Source: Nonomuraea turcica (GTDB taxonomy: Bacteria; Actinomycetota; Actinomycetes; Streptosporangiales; Streptosporangiaceae). From it: 64,000 nt of DNA. The notes beneath the pieces are model-generated. The model searched no databases. It was given only the letters and a program-made list of their open reading frames with translations, and was not told where the DNA came from. This document shows, in pieces, positions 48,628 through 60,489 of the stretch (position 1 is its first letter; each line of letters opens with the position of its first letter). The stretch spans positions 1-64,000 of the forward strand of contig NZ_JAUZQF010000021.1 in the NCBI RefSeq assembly GCF_030718205.1, written 5' to 3'. The position numbers were made by a program, and so were the translations under genes.

Positions 48628-51600
48628 ATGGGAACGCCTTCCTTGTCCTCGTCCTCTCCACTCGCCGAGCTTCAGTCCCGCCTGCCCGAGCTCATGCCGC
48701 GCGACCAGCGGCGACTGCGGCGCAGGCTCGACGGCATGCGCCGGGTGCGCTCCCGCGACGCCCGCGACAAGATCGTCGCGGAGATCCTCGCCGACGTGGA
48801 GCGGGCCGAGCAGCGACTGATACGCCGCCGCGAAGCCCTGCCGCAGGTGAGATATCCGGAAAACCTGCCGGTCTCACAGCGTAAGGACGACATCCTCGCG
48901 GCCATCCGCGACCACCAGGTCGTGATCATCGCCGGTGAGACGGGGTCCGGCAAGACCACCCAGATCCCCAAGATCTGCCTGGAGCTGGGCCGGGGCGTAC
49001 GCGGGCTGATCGGCCACACCCAGCCCCGCCGCATCGCCGCCCGCACGGTCGCCGAGCGCATCGCCGAAGAGCTCGGCACCGGCCTGGGCGAGGTGGTCGG
49101 CTACAAGGTCCGCTTCACCGACCAGGCGAGCGAGCGCACCCTGGTCAAGCTGATGACCGACGGCATCCTGCTGGCCGAGCTGCAGAACGACCGCATGCTC
49201 GACCAATATGACACGCTGATCATCGACGAGGCCCACGAGCGCAGCCTCAACATCGACTTCATCCTCGGCTACCTGAAACAGCTCCTGCCGCAACGGCCGG
49301 ACCTCAAGGTCATCATCACCAGCGCCACGATCGACCCCGAGCGGTTCTCCCGCCACTTCGGCGACGCGCCGATCATCGAGGTCTCCGGCCGCACCTATCC
49401 CGTCGAGGTGCGTTACCGGCCGCTCGACGAGGACGACGACCAGACGCAGGGCATCGTGACGGCCTGTCAGGAGCTCATCTCCGAGGGCCCCGGCGACATC
49501 CTCGTGTTCCTCTCCGGCGAGCGGGAGATCCGCGACGCCGCCGACGCCCTGACCAAGGCCGACTTCCGCAACACCGAGATCCTCCCGCTCTACGCCCGCC
49601 TCAGCGCCGCCGAGCAGCACCGCGTCTTCCAGCGCCACACCGGCCGGCGCATCGTCCTGGCCACCAACGTGGCCGAGACCTCGCTCACGGTCCCCGGCAT
49701 CAAATACGTCGTCGATCCGGGTTACGCGCGCATCTCCCGCTACAGTCACCGCACCAAGGTGCAGCGCCTCCCCATCGAGGCCATCTCCCAGGCCAGCGCC
49801 AACCAGCGCAAGGGCCGCTCCGGGCGCACCTCCGACGGCATCTGCATCCGGCTCTACGAGGAGGAGGACTTCCTCAGCCGGGCCGAGTTCACCGACCCGG
49901 AGATCCTGCGAACCAACCTGGCCTCCGTCATCCTGCAGATGACCTCCATCGGGCTCGGCGACATCGAGGCGTTCCCGTTCGTCGAGCCGCCGGACCGCCG
50001 CCAGGTCAAGGACGGCGTCAACCTGCTGCATGAGCTGGGCGCCTTCGACGCGCACAGCAAGCTCACCCCCGTCGGCCGCCAGCTGGCGAACCTGCCGGTG
50101 GACCCCCGCCTGGGCCGCATGGTGCTGGAGGCGGAGAAGAACGGCTGCCTGCGCGAGGTCATGGTGATCGCCGCCGCACTGTCCATCCAGGACCCGCGCG
50201 AGCGCCCCGCCGACAAGCAGCAGCAGGCCGACGAGAAGCACCGCCGCTTCGCCGACCCCGAGTCGGACTTCCTGGCCTACCTCAACCTGTGGAACTACCT
50301 GCGCGACAAGCAGAAGGAGCTGTCCTCCAGCGCCTTCAGGCGGCTCTGCAAGGCGGAGTTCCTCAACTACCTGCGCGTGCGCGAGTGGCAGGACATCTAC
50401 AGCCAGCTGCGCCAGACGCTGGGCGCCCAGCTCAACAGCGGCCCGGCCGACCCTCACCACGTGCACGCGTCCCTGCTGGTCGGGCTGCTGTCGCACATCG
50501 GCGTCAAGGACGTCATGGAAAAGCGCGGCGCCGACGGCCGCCGGCCGATCCAGGAATACATCGGCGCCCGCAACGCCCGCTTCGCCATCTTCCCCGGCTC
50601 CACGCTGGCCAAGAAGCAGCCGCAGTGGGTCATGTCGGCCGAGCTGGTCGAGACCTCCCGCCTCTGGGCCAGGGTCAACGCCAAGATCGAGCCCGACTGG
50701 GTCGAGCCGCTCGCCCAGCACCTGGTCAAACGCACCTACTCCGAGCCGCACTGGGAGAAGAACCAGGGCGCGGTGATCGCGCTGGAGAAGGTCACCCTCT
50801 ACGGCGTGCCGCTCGTCGTCGGTCGCAAGGTCAACTACGGCCGCATCGACCCCGACCTGTCGCGCGAGCTGTTCATCCGGCATGCGCTGGTCGAGGGCGA
50901 CTGGGACACCCACCACCGCTTCCTCAAGGACAACCGCAGGCTCCTGGAGGAGGTCGAGGAGCTGGAAAACCGCGCCCGCCGCCGGGACATCATGGTGGAC
51001 GACGAGGCGCTGTTCGACTTCTACGACCAGCGGGTGCCCGCCGACGTGGTCTCCGCCCGGCACTTCGACTCCTGGTGGAAGAAGGCCGGGCGGGAGACGC
51101 CGGACCTGCTGACGTTCTCGCCGGAGATGCTGGTCAACGAGGGCGCCGACGTCAGCGCCCGCGACTACCCCGACACCTGGAAACAACTGGGCCAGCGGAT
51201 GAAGCTGACCTACCAGTTCGAGCCGGGAGCCAACGCCGACGGCGTGACCGTGCACGTGCCGCTCCAGGTGCTCAACCAGGTCAACTCCGACGGCTTCGAC
51301 TGGCAGATCCCGGGACTGCGCGAAGAGCTGATCACCGCGCTGATCCGGTCGCTGCCGAAGAACCTGCGCCGCAACTTCGTGCCCGCCCCCAACTACGCCA
51401 AGCAGGTGCTGGCCGGGGTCCAGCAGGGCGGGGAGCCGCTGCTGGCGGCCGTGGAGCGCGAGCTGCTGCGGCTCACGGGCGTACGCGTGCCGCGCGAGGC
51501 CTGGCAGCTGGACCAGGTGCCGGACCACCTGCGCATCACGTACCGAGTGATCGACGAGCGCAAGCGCACGGTGGCCGAGGACAAGGACCTCGACGCGCTC

Positions 51601-52503
51601 AAGCGCCGCCTCGCCCCGCGCCTGCGCCAGACGTTGTCCCAGGCCGGCGACGACCTGGAGCAGACGGGCCTGCACACGTGGAGCTTCGGGCGCCTGCCGA
51701 AGGTCTTCGAGCAGGGCCGGATGAAGGGCTATCCGGCGCTGGTGGACGGGGGCGACTCGGTCTCGATCAAGATCTTCGAGACGGAGGCCGAGCAGCACCG
51801 CTCCCACTGGCCCGGCGTCCGCCGCCTGCTGCTCCTCAACGTCACCAACCCGGCCAAGTCCCTGCTCGGCGGCCTGTCCAACCAGGCCAAGCTGGCCCTG
51901 TCACGCAGCCCGCACGGCGGGGCGGTGGCGCTGTTCGACGACGTGATCAACGCGGCCGTGGACAAGCTCATGCTCGACGTCGGCGGCCCCGCCTGGGACC
52001 CGGTCGCCTTCGACCGCCTCTACCAGCATGTGCGCGCTCATGTGTACGACTCGGCAGCGGACGTGCTCGGCAGAGTGGAGCAGATCCTGGCGGTCTGGCA
52101 CGAGGCCGGCGCCCGCCTCGACGCGTTGCGCGCGAGTGCCTCCACCGACGACATCCGGGACCAGTTGGACAAGCTGGTCTACCCGGGTTTCGTCACGGCC
52201 ACCGGCTACCGGCGGCTCTCCGACCTCCTCCGCTACATCCGAGCCATCGACCGCCGCCTGACCAAGCTCCCCGAGGAGCCTTGGCGTGACCAGGAATGGA
52301 TGGAGCGGGTGCACAAGGTCGAGGACGACTACCACGACCTGCTGGAGAAGCTGCATCCGGCGCGGCGGGGGGATCCGGACGTGGTGGAGATCCGGTGGAT
52401 GATCGAGGAGCTGAGGGTGAGCTTCTTCGCGCAGACGCTGGGGACGCCTACGCCGGTGTCGGAGAAGCGGATCTCTAAGGCGATGGAGAAGCTCACACCA
52501 TGA
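48628..52503 (+). CDS. hrpA: ATP-dependent RNA helicase HrpA
   Basis: The 1291-residue protein is a full-length DEAH-box helicase: Walker A GETGSGKTTQ (about residue 102), DEAH in IIDEAHERSLN (about 200), SAT in VIITSATIDPERF, and motif VI QRKGRSGRTSDG. Then follow the HA2/ratchet and OB-fold domains and the large HrpA C-terminal region (DUF3418, with FYDQRVPADVVSARHFDSWWKKAGRE). It unwinds RNA; E. coli HrpA resolves stalled ribosomes. It is transcribed alone. GAAAG lies upstream of the ATG. Confidence 0.95.
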   Translation: MGTPSLSSSSPLAELQSRLPELMPRDQRRLRRRLDGMRRVRSRDARDKIVAEILADVERAEQRLIRRREALPQVRYPENLPVSQRKDDILAAIRDHQVVIIAGETGSGKTTQIPKICLELGRGVRGLIGHTQPRRIAARTVAERIAEELGTGLGEVVGYKVRFTDQASERTLVKLMTDGILLAELQNDRMLDQYDTLIIDEAHERSLNIDFILGYLKQLLPQRPDLKVIITSATIDPERFSRHFGDAPIIEVSGRTYPVEVRYRPLDEDDDQTQGIVTACQELISEGPGDILVFLSGEREIRDAADALTKADFRNTEILPLYARLSAAEQHRVFQRHTGRRIVLATNVAETSLTVPGIKYVVDPGYARISRYSHRTKVQRLPIEAISQASANQRKGRSGRTSDGICIRLYEEEDFLSRAEFTDPEILRTNLASVILQMTSIGLGDIEAFPFVEPPDRRQVKDGVNLLHELGAFDAHSKLTPVGRQLANLPVDPRLGRMVLEAEKNGCLREVMVIAAALSIQDPRERPADKQQQADEKHRRFADPESDFLAYLNLWNYLRDKQKELSSSAFRRLCKAEFLNYLRVREWQDIYSQLRQTLGAQLNSGPADPHHVHASLLVGLLSHIGVKDVMEKRGADGRRPIQEYIGARNARFAIFPGSTLAKKQPQWVMSAELVETSRLWARVNAKIEPDWVEPLAQHLVKRTYSEPHWEKNQGAVIALEKVTLYGVPLVVGRKVNYGRIDPDLSRELFIRHALVEGDWDTHHRFLKDNRRLLEEVEELENRARRRDIMVDDEALFDFYDQRVPADVVSARHFDSWWKKAGRETPDLLTFSPEMLVNEGADVSARDYPDTWKQLGQRMKLTYQFEPGANADGVTVHVPLQVLNQVNSDGFDWQIPGLREELITALIRSLPKNLRRNFVPAPNYAKQVLAGVQQGGEPLLAAVERELLRLTGVRVPREAWQLDQVPDHLRITYRVIDERKRTVAEDKDLDALKRRLAPRLRQTLSQAGDDLEQTGLHTWSFGRLPKVFEQGRMKGYPALVDGGDSVSIKIFETEAEQHRSHWPGVRRLLLLNVTNPAKSLLGGLSNQAKLALSRSPHGGAVALFDDVINAAVDKLMLDVGGPAWDPVAFDRLYQHVRAHVYDSAADVLGRVEQILAVWHEAGARLDALRASASTDDIRDQLDKLVYPGFVTATGYRRLSDLLRYIRAIDRRLTKLPEEPWRDQEWMERVHKVEDDYHDLLEKLHPARRGDPDVVEIRWMIEELRVSFFAQTLGTPTPVSEKRISKAMEKLTP

Positions 52504-52568
52504 AGATCGAGGTGTTGAGCTCGAAGTCGGCGGCCATCGACGATCGCCTCCTATAGATCGCGTGCCGT

Positions 52569-52594
52569 GCGCGGGCCGCGAGGCGAGCCCGCGC
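52569..52594. terminator. Hairpin between the converging helicase and catalase genes
   Basis: GCGCGGGC (52569-52576) pairs with GCCCGCGC (52587-52594) over a 10-base loop, within the 99-base spacer of two convergent genes. No T run is present. Confidence 0.6.
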
Positions 52595-52602
52595 CACGGA
52601 TT

Positions 52603-54612
<2,010 letters not shown>

Positions 54613-54697
54613 GAAAAATCCCCCTTAAGGTTGTTTTGTCGGGCCTTCACCAAGTGCCCGGATGACTGAGCTGAAACAGGGTCGAGCGGGGGGATTG

Positions 54698-55351
54698 ATG
54701 ATCAAGGCTGTGGTGTTCGACGTCGGGGAGACGCTCATCGACGAGACGCGCATCTGGTCGCGCTGGGCTGGGCGGCTGGGTGTGAGCAGCTTTGTGCTCA
54801 TGGGCGCGCTCGGCGGCATGGCCGCGCTCGACCGCCCGCACGCCGAGGCGTTCCAGCTCATCCGGCCCGGCTTCGACCTGGACGCGGAGGAGGCCGCCTG
54901 GGAGCGTGACGACCCCGACGGCCTGCGTAACCACTTCGACGCCGACGACCTCTATCCCGACGTGCGCGAGGCGCTGGCCGCCCTTCAGGCGGCCGGTTAC
55001 CAGGTGATCATCGCGGGCAACCAGCCGCGCCGGGCGTACGGGGCGCTGCTCGCGATGGACTTGCCGGCCGACTCCGTGCACACCTCTGAGGGCTGGGGCG
55101 TGGAGAAGCCCCAGCCGGAGTTCTTCGCCAAGGTGGCCGCGGTCGCGGGCAGGGGGCCCGGTGAGATTCTTTACGTGGGGGACCGCATCGACAACGACGT
55201 GCTCCCGGCGGCGCAGGCGGGCATGCGCACCGCGTTGCTGCGTCGCGGCCCGTGGGGCTATCTGCACGCCGCGCGCCCGGAAGCGGCGGCCGCCGACCTG
55301 GTCGTCGACGACCTGCACGCCGTCCTGCCCGGCGCGCGCCGGCTCACCTGA
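54698..55351 (+). CDS. HAD-superfamily hydrolase
   Basis: A GGGGGG run four bases upstream supports the ATG at 54698. The 217-residue protein begins MIKAVVFDVGETLIDETRIW, where the second Asp of the usual DxD is replaced by Glu-Thr (DVGET), a common variant. Motif II is VIIAGNQPR (Asn in place of Ser/Thr), motif III the Lys in VEKPQPEFF, and motif IV ILYVGDRIDNDVLPA. It is probably a phosphatase of unknown substrate. The 3' end overlaps that of the converging DUF5709 gene by eight bases. Confidence 0.8.
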   Translation: MIKAVVFDVGETLIDETRIWSRWAGRLGVSSFVLMGALGGMAALDRPHAEAFQLIRPGFDLDAEEAAWERDDPDGLRNHFDADDLYPDVREALAALQAAGYQVIIAGNQPRRAYGALLAMDLPADSVHTSEGWGVEKPQPEFFAKVAAVAGRGPGEILYVGDRIDNDVLPAAQAGMRTALLRRGPWGYLHAARPEAAAADLVVDDLHAVLPGARRLT

Positions 55352-55667
55352 GGCCTTCGCCGGGATCGATGCGGACCGCCCGCTCCTCGGCCGACAGGTC
55401 CGAGTCGTCATCGCCCCAGTCCTCGCCGAGCTCCTCGTCCTCCGTGTCCGGCTCCAAGCCCTCGTCCGGCTGGGTCAGCCGGTGTTTGGGACGGGGCTCA
55501 TGGAGCCGTTCGGGGGCCTCCCTGCGCAGCCGCTCGTCGAGCGTGTCCCTGCGCCGCGGGTCGTCCTCCACGACCTCGTGATGGAGCCCGAGATCGTCGG
55601 TCCACTCACTGACCTCGATCGCCTGCTCATCGCTCATGCCGTGCCGGTTCGGAGGTTTTTCGGTCAT
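55344..55667 (-). CDS. DUF5709 family acidic protein
   Basis: The 107-residue product is strongly charged and acidic, with RRDTLDERLRREAPE, QPDEGLEPDTEDEELGED and the C-terminal LSAEERAVRI, matching the actinobacterial DUF5709 family. It is probably soluble and partly disordered. GGGGG lies upstream of the ATG at 55667; an internal ATG at 55637 is an alternative start. The function is unknown. Confidence 0.72.
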   Translation of the reverse strand: MTEKPPNRHGMSDEQAIEVSEWTDDLGLHHEVVEDDPRRRDTLDERLRREAPERLHEPRPKHRLTQPDEGLEPDTEDEELGEDWGDDDSDLSAEERAVRIDPGEGLR

Positions 55668-55775
55668 ACGCGCCCCCTACCCAAGGAGCGGCCCGGAATC
55701 CTCTGACTTGGCGCGCCTTAGGGCGTCGGCCAACTCTTCCTTGACGGGATGCGCCGAGGCGCGCACGCCCTGAGG

Positions 55776-57029
55776 TCAGGCCTGCTCGAGGCTGGGGCGC
55801 AGCCGGGCGGCCTGCCTGATCGTCCGGCCGGAGAGCCTGGCCAGCGCCATGGCCGCGAGCAGCGCCGCCGCCACGCAGGCCACGCCGCCGAGCTCCAGCG
55901 CGAGCCGCGGCCCGAGCGTGTCGCTGAGCCAGCCCAGCAACGGCCCGCCGAGCGCGCCCGAGCCCGCGCTGACGATGGACAGCGCGGCGATGACCCGGCC
56001 GCGCATCGGCTCGGGGCTGTCGAGTTGGGCGCGGGCCGAGACGGTGGTGTCGACGGCCACCGCGCCCGCCGCGATCGGCACCATCAATGCCGCGAACGAC
56101 CACAGCTCCGGCATCAGCCCGCTCAGCGCCTGCGCCACCCCGATCGCGAACGCGGTGATCAGCAGCAGCCGGATCGTCAGCTCCGGCCGGGCGGCGACCA
56201 GGAAGCCGCCGAGCACCGTGCCGACGGCGAACATCGTGGACAGCAGGCCGTACCCACCGGCGCCCGTCTCCAGGGGGCCGGCGCTCATGGCGGCCATGGT
56301 GACCTGGTAGTTGCGGCCGACGCTGCCCGAGACGAACCACAGGGCCAGCACGACGAGCAGCCAGGGGGTGCGCATGACGTACCGCAGCCCTTCGAGCACG
56401 GCGCCCCGCTGCCGCTCGGCCGCGGCGAGCCGGTGGAACTCCGAGCGCCGCATGGCCGCCACCGCCGCGATCACGACGAAGAAGCTGGCCGCGTTGATGA
56501 CGAACAGGCCGGCGTTCCCCGTGACCGGCAGCAGCACGCCTGCCAGGCTCATGCCCAGGATGCGCCCGGCCGAGCTCAGGAGGGAGCCGAGCGCCATCGC
56601 GTTCGACAGGTCGGCGGGGGGCACGACCTGGGCTCCGAACCGGCCGAGCGCGGGGCCGCCCAGCGCGGTCACCACGCCGCCCGCCAGGGCCACTGCGTAG
56701 ATCGGCAGCACGGAGTCGACGCCCGTCACGACGATGGTCGCGAGCACGGCCGCCAGCGCGGCCTGCGCGAGCTGCGCGGCGACCACGACAGGCCGGCTGG
56801 GCAGCCGGTCCGCCAGCGCCCCGCCCCACATGCCCAGCAGCAACGTCGGCAGCGCCTGCATGACGAGGCTCAGTCCCACGCTCGCGGCCGAGCCCGTCAT
56901 CTCGAGGATGAGCCAGTTGAGACCGAGCACCTGCATCCAGGTGCCGGTCACCGAGATGATGTCCGCTCCCGCCCAAAGCCGGTAATTGTGATGACGCAGG
57001 GCTCTGATCGTGGAGGAAGTCAGAGACAA
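55776..57029 (-). CDS. MFS transporter (EntS/MFS_3 type)
   Basis: The 417-residue protein is a complete 12-helix major facilitator starting LRHHNYRLWAGADIISVTGTWMQ, the N-terminal hallmark of the MFS_3 group that includes siderophore and drug exporters. The loop motif GALADRLPSRPVV lies after helix 2, and RGRVIAALS appears in the second half. It is probably an efflux carrier. It follows the ABC exporter gene on the same strand after 104 bases, so both may answer to the divergent MarR-type regulator. Confidence 0.88.
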   Translation of the reverse strand: MSLTSSTIRALRHHNYRLWAGADIISVTGTWMQVLGLNWLILEMTGSAASVGLSLVMQALPTLLLGMWGGALADRLPSRPVVVAAQLAQAALAAVLATIVVTGVDSVLPIYAVALAGGVVTALGGPALGRFGAQVVPPADLSNAMALGSLLSSAGRILGMSLAGVLLPVTGNAGLFVINAASFFVVIAAVAAMRRSEFHRLAAAERQRGAVLEGLRYVMRTPWLLVVLALWFVSGSVGRNYQVTMAAMSAGPLETGAGGYGLLSTMFAVGTVLGGFLVAARPELTIRLLLITAFAIGVAQALSGLMPELWSFAALMVPIAAGAVAVDTTVSARAQLDSPEPMRGRVIAALSIVSAGSGALGGPLLGWLSDTLGPRLALELGGVACVAAALLAAMALARLSGRTIRQAARLRPSLEQA

Positions 57030-57133
57030 AACATGTCCTTGCCTTGAAGATTCGCCGGAGAATCCAACACGGTCTTCCGGCGAAGCGATTCCGGCCTGGC
57101 CGGAATGTGAGGCAACACACGTTTAAAACGGCA

Positions 57134-58867
57134 TCAAACCACGTCTACGGGATGGTCCCTGCTCACCAGCGCCGCGTAGTGGCCTCCGCGCGCCATCAGC
57201 TCATCGTGAGTGCCGCGCTCGACGATGCTCCCGTGGTCGAGCACCACGATCTGGTCCGCGTCGCGCACGGTGGACAGGCGGTGCGCGATCGTGATCGTGG
57301 TACGGCCCCGCGCCAGCGCCTCGAGCGCCTCCTGCACGGCCCGCTCCGTCTGCGTGTCCAGCGCGCTGGTGGCCTCGTCGAGGATCAGCACCGGCGGATC
57401 GCGCAGCAGCGTGCGCGCGATGGCCAGGCGTTGCTTCTCGCCGCCGGAGAACCGGTAGCCGCGCTCGCCCACCACCGTGTCGTAGCCGTCGGGCAGGGCG
57501 GCGATGTGATCGTGGATGCGCGCGGCCCGCGCCGCCGCCTCCAGCTCCTCGTCCGTGGCCTGGGGGCGGGCGAAGCGCAGGTTGTCCGCGATCGAGGCGT
57601 GGAACAGGTACGTCTCCTGCGAGACCACGCCGACCGCCGCGCTCAGCGTCTCGAACGTCAGCTCCCGCACGTCCACGCCGTCGATCGTCACCCGCCCGCC
57701 CGTGACGTCGTAGAGCCGGGGCGGCAGATAGCTGAGCGTGGTCTTGCCCGCGCCCGTCTCGCCCACGACAGCCAGGCTGGTGCCCGCGGGGACCACGAGG
57801 TCGACGCCGGTCAGCGTGGGAGTCTCGCCGTAGGAGAAGCCGACCTCCTCGAAGCGCACCTCGCCACGGACGCGCTCGAGCGTACGGGTGCCGGGGTGGA
57901 TGTCGACCGGCAGGTCGAGATACTCGAAGATGCGGCCGAACAAGGCCAGGGAGGTCTGCACCTCGACGCCGAGCCGCAGCAGTGACACCGCCGGCCGGAA
58001 CAGGCTCGTCTGCAACGTCGTGAACGCCACCAGCGTGCCGACCGAGATCGTGCCCGTGTACCCGACGGCCCAGTAGATCATCGCGGGCATCGCGGCCATG
58101 ACGATCTGGATGGACGACTGCCGCCAGCGCCCCGCCATGCTCATGCGCACCCCAAGGTCGGCCAGCTCGTCCGAGGCCCGGCCGAAGCGCTCGGTCAGGC
58201 CGGCGGCCTGGCCCATCGTCCGGCCCAGCAGGATGCCGCTGATCGACAGCGACTCCTGCACCATCGAGGCGATCTTCGCCAGCTTGCGCTGCCGCTCGGT
58301 GGTGATGCGCTTGCGTTCCGTGCCCACCTTGCGGCTGATCCACACGAACACCGGCAGCAGCAGGAGCGAGATCACGGTCAGCCGCCAGTCGAGCGCGACC
58401 ATGGCGGCGATCGTGGCGATCACGGTGGTGAGGTTGGAGACGAGAGAGGAGGCGGTCGAGGTGACCACCTGCTGCATGCCGCCGATGTCGTTGGCGATGC
58501 GCGACTGCACCTCGCCGGTCTTGGTGTGGGTGAAGAAGGCCAGTGACATGCGCTGCAGGTGCGTGTACACCGAGATGCGCAGATCGTGCATGACCCGCTG
58601 GCCGATCGTGGTGGAGATCAGGGTCTGCACCACGTCGAAGACGCTGGTCGTGACCGCGACCGCGATCATGCCGAGGGCGAGCAGCCCCAGCAGCCCGGCG
58701 TCCCTGGACGGGATCGCCACGTCCAGCACCTCGCGCAGCAGGAACGGCTGGGCGAGCGACACGAGCGAGGCGAGAAGGATGAGCGAGCCCACGAGAGCCA
58801 GACGGCCACGGTAGGCGCGGAACAGCGTGATGATGCGCCGCAGCGGCGCGCGTGGTTCCTCCGCCAA
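57134..58867 (-). CDS. ABC exporter half-transporter (membrane and ATPase domains fused)
   Basis: The 577-residue protein has a six-helix membrane domain (residues about 15-300) and a nucleotide-binding domain with Walker A GETGAGKTT (about 370), signature FSGGEKQRLAIAR (variant of LSGGQ), Walker B PVLILDEATSALD and the switch His in TIAHRLST. It probably works as a homodimer exporting lipids, peptides or drugs. It is divergent from a MarR gene with a 68-base spacer, suggesting drug- or phenolic-responsive control. Confidence 0.92.
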   Translation of the reverse strand: MAEEPRAPLRRIITLFRAYRGRLALVGSLILLASLVSLAQPFLLREVLDVAIPSRDAGLLGLLALGMIAVAVTTSVFDVVQTLISTTIGQRVMHDLRISVYTHLQRMSLAFFTHTKTGEVQSRIANDIGGMQQVVTSTASSLVSNLTTVIATIAAMVALDWRLTVISLLLLPVFVWISRKVGTERKRITTERQRKLAKIASMVQESLSISGILLGRTMGQAAGLTERFGRASDELADLGVRMSMAGRWRQSSIQIVMAAMPAMIYWAVGYTGTISVGTLVAFTTLQTSLFRPAVSLLRLGVEVQTSLALFGRIFEYLDLPVDIHPGTRTLERVRGEVRFEEVGFSYGETPTLTGVDLVVPAGTSLAVVGETGAGKTTLSYLPPRLYDVTGGRVTIDGVDVRELTFETLSAAVGVVSQETYLFHASIADNLRFARPQATDEELEAAARAARIHDHIAALPDGYDTVVGERGYRFSGGEKQRLAIARTLLRDPPVLILDEATSALDTQTERAVQEALEALARGRTTITIAHRLSTVRDADQIVVLDHGSIVERGTHDELMARGGHYAALVSRDHPVDVV

Positions 58868-58935
58868 ATGGTGCTCCTCTCAGATGTCCACTCAAACAGA
58901 GGTTAACTCATATTTGTTCCGGCTAAGCTTAAGGC

Positions 58936-59361
58936 ATGGCGGAAAAGGAGCTCGCGGAGCTCTTGCACCAGGTCAGCCGGCGGCTGCGGCATGGGTACGT
59001 GCGGCGGCTGGTCCCGCTCGGACTCAGCCCGAGCCAGGCGCGGGCCTTGCGTGTGCTCGCCGACGCCGACCCCGAGCGGCCGCTGCGGATGGTTCACCTG
59101 GCCGAGGAGCTGCGGATCGTGCCGCGCTCGCTGACGCCCGTCGTGGACGCGCTGGAGGAGGCGGGGCTGGTGCGCAGGCAGGTCGATCCCGGCAACCGCC
59201 GCTCGACGCTGGTCGTCATCACCCCTGAGGGGCGCGCCGCCGCCGGGTGGGCGCGCGAGGCTCGCCGGCAGGCCGGCGAGGAGCTGTTCGCGGTGTTGTC
59301 GGAGGAGCAGCGCGAGCAGCTGGGGGAGTTGCTGAGCGTCGTGGACGGCCAGTTCAGGTGA
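58936..59361 (+). CDS. MarR-family transcriptional regulator
   Basis: The 141-residue protein has the MarR winged helix: RLVPLGLSPSQARALRVLAD, LRMVHLAEELRIVPRSLTPVVDALE and the wing LVRRQVDPGNRRSTLVVIT. Its gene is divergent from the ABC exporter; the 68-base spacer contains TAAGCTTA (58923-58930), a perfect 8-bp palindrome just before the ATG, that may be its operator. It probably represses the exporter gene until a ligand binds. Confidence 0.88.
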   Translation: MAEKELAELLHQVSRRLRHGYVRRLVPLGLSPSQARALRVLADADPERPLRMVHLAEELRIVPRSLTPVVDALEEAGLVRRQVDPGNRRSTLVVITPEGRAAAGWAREARRQAGEELFAVLSEEQREQLGELLSVVDGQFR

Positions 59362-59384
59362 CAGCGGCGGCGTGGGCGCCGCCT

Positions 59385-60425
59385 TCAGCGTTCCACGCCG
59401 CCGACGACCGTCCCGACGCAGGGCGGCCCGGCGAGGAGCGCTGGGTACGGATAGCGGCCGCGTGCGTCGAAAACCGCGAAATCGGCGCGAGCGCCGGGGC
59501 CCAGAGACCCGATCCGGCCCGGCCCGCGATCCATGCCCAGCGCCCTGGCGCCGCCCAGCGTGGCCGCCTCGACCAGCTTGCGATCCAGGCCCCGGGGCCG
59601 CAGTCCGAGCTCACGCGCGTGCCGCTTGATGGCTGCCGCCAGCCCGAGCGGCCCGGCGGCGGATGCCTCGCGGCCGGTGCCGAGGGCGAGGGAGTTGCCC
59701 TCGTCCAGCAGGGCGAGGGCGTCGGTCACGGGCGGCGGCACCGACGGGCACAGGGCGACCGTGGTCTCGCGCAGCCGCAGCAGCTTGCGCTCGCCGGGAT
59801 CGAGCGACCGCGTGCAGGTGACGTGGCATAGCGGCCCCAGCACCCCGGCCTCATCGAGTGCGGCGGGTGAGTGCCGGTCCAGGTCGGCCAGCAGCCGCAG
59901 TCCGAAGGTCCTGGCCAGCACGGCCACGTCCTCCAGCACCTGAGGGTTCCTGGTGCGTGCCGCGATCCCCACCGCGAACGGCCGGTCGATCTCCCGGATC
60001 GCCGTGATGACGGCGTCGCGCTCGCGTTCCTCCCAGTCTTCCTCGCTGTCGGCGTTCACCTCGATGTACGTGATGCCGGGCATCCCCGCGGGTTCGGCCA
60101 GGTGGCACACCACGCTCGCCCGCGCGGTCACCCCACGTGCCGCCGACGGCGGGATCGAGCAGGCGTCGACCGGCCCTGCCACGATCATCCCCGGCCACCG
60201 GCGCTCCTCGCTGACGGGAAAACACGAGAGCAGCTCGGCCCGCGAGCCCACCTGGAGCACCCGATCGCCCCTGATCACCACGGCGCCGTCGCGGAGGGGA
60301 TCGTCGCAGACGGGCAGGACCAGCGGCGCGGAGTGGAGCACGATCGGCACGGGGGAGCGCCGCCCTGGGATCGGCCGGGCAGGCCGTCTTGCCGTCGGTC
60401 CAGCACGCGTCGCAGCAGAGGGCAT
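59385..60425 (-). CDS. Amidohydrolase-like protein lacking metal ligands
   Basis: The ATG at 60425 follows GGGAG at normal spacing. The 346-residue protein has an amidohydrolase frame: a beta-sandwich start VLHSAPLVLPVCDDPLRDGAVVIRGDRVLQVG, the (beta/alpha)8 barrel and the end LGGARALGMD...GSLGPGARADFAVFD. The usual HxH motif is missing (MIVAGPVDAC in its place) and the late catalytic Asp of GTDS is replaced (GTGREAS). It is therefore probably not a metal hydrolase and may be a regulatory or binding protein. It is 64 bases downstream of a PucR-type regulator on the same strand. Confidence 0.65.
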   Translation of the reverse strand: MPSAATRAGPTARRPARPIPGRRSPVPIVLHSAPLVLPVCDDPLRDGAVVIRGDRVLQVGSRAELLSCFPVSEERRWPGMIVAGPVDACSIPPSAARGVTARASVVCHLAEPAGMPGITYIEVNADSEEDWEERERDAVITAIREIDRPFAVGIAARTRNPQVLEDVAVLARTFGLRLLADLDRHSPAALDEAGVLGPLCHVTCTRSLDPGERKLLRLRETTVALCPSVPPPVTDALALLDEGNSLALGTGREASAAGPLGLAAAIKRHARELGLRPRGLDRKLVEAATLGGARALGMDRGPGRIGSLGPGARADFAVFDARGRYPYPALLAGPPCVGTVVGGVER

Positions 60426-60489
60426 CAGCACTCCCGTCGGATTTACCTTTCAGGGAATTAAACGTGAGCTACGCTAGGGAATCAATCAA

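Noticed and set aside
48874..51807. 977-residue open frame antisense to the helicase gene
   Set aside because: It mirrors HrpA, is composed of Ala/Gly/Val/Arg/Leu/Asp with no domain, and arises from codon bias in GC-rich DNA. Similar frames opposite the catalase (52567-54669), NirB (23888-26419), nitrate reductase (20830-22770), peptidase (30740-32599) and protease (61784-63997) genes were rejected for the same reason.
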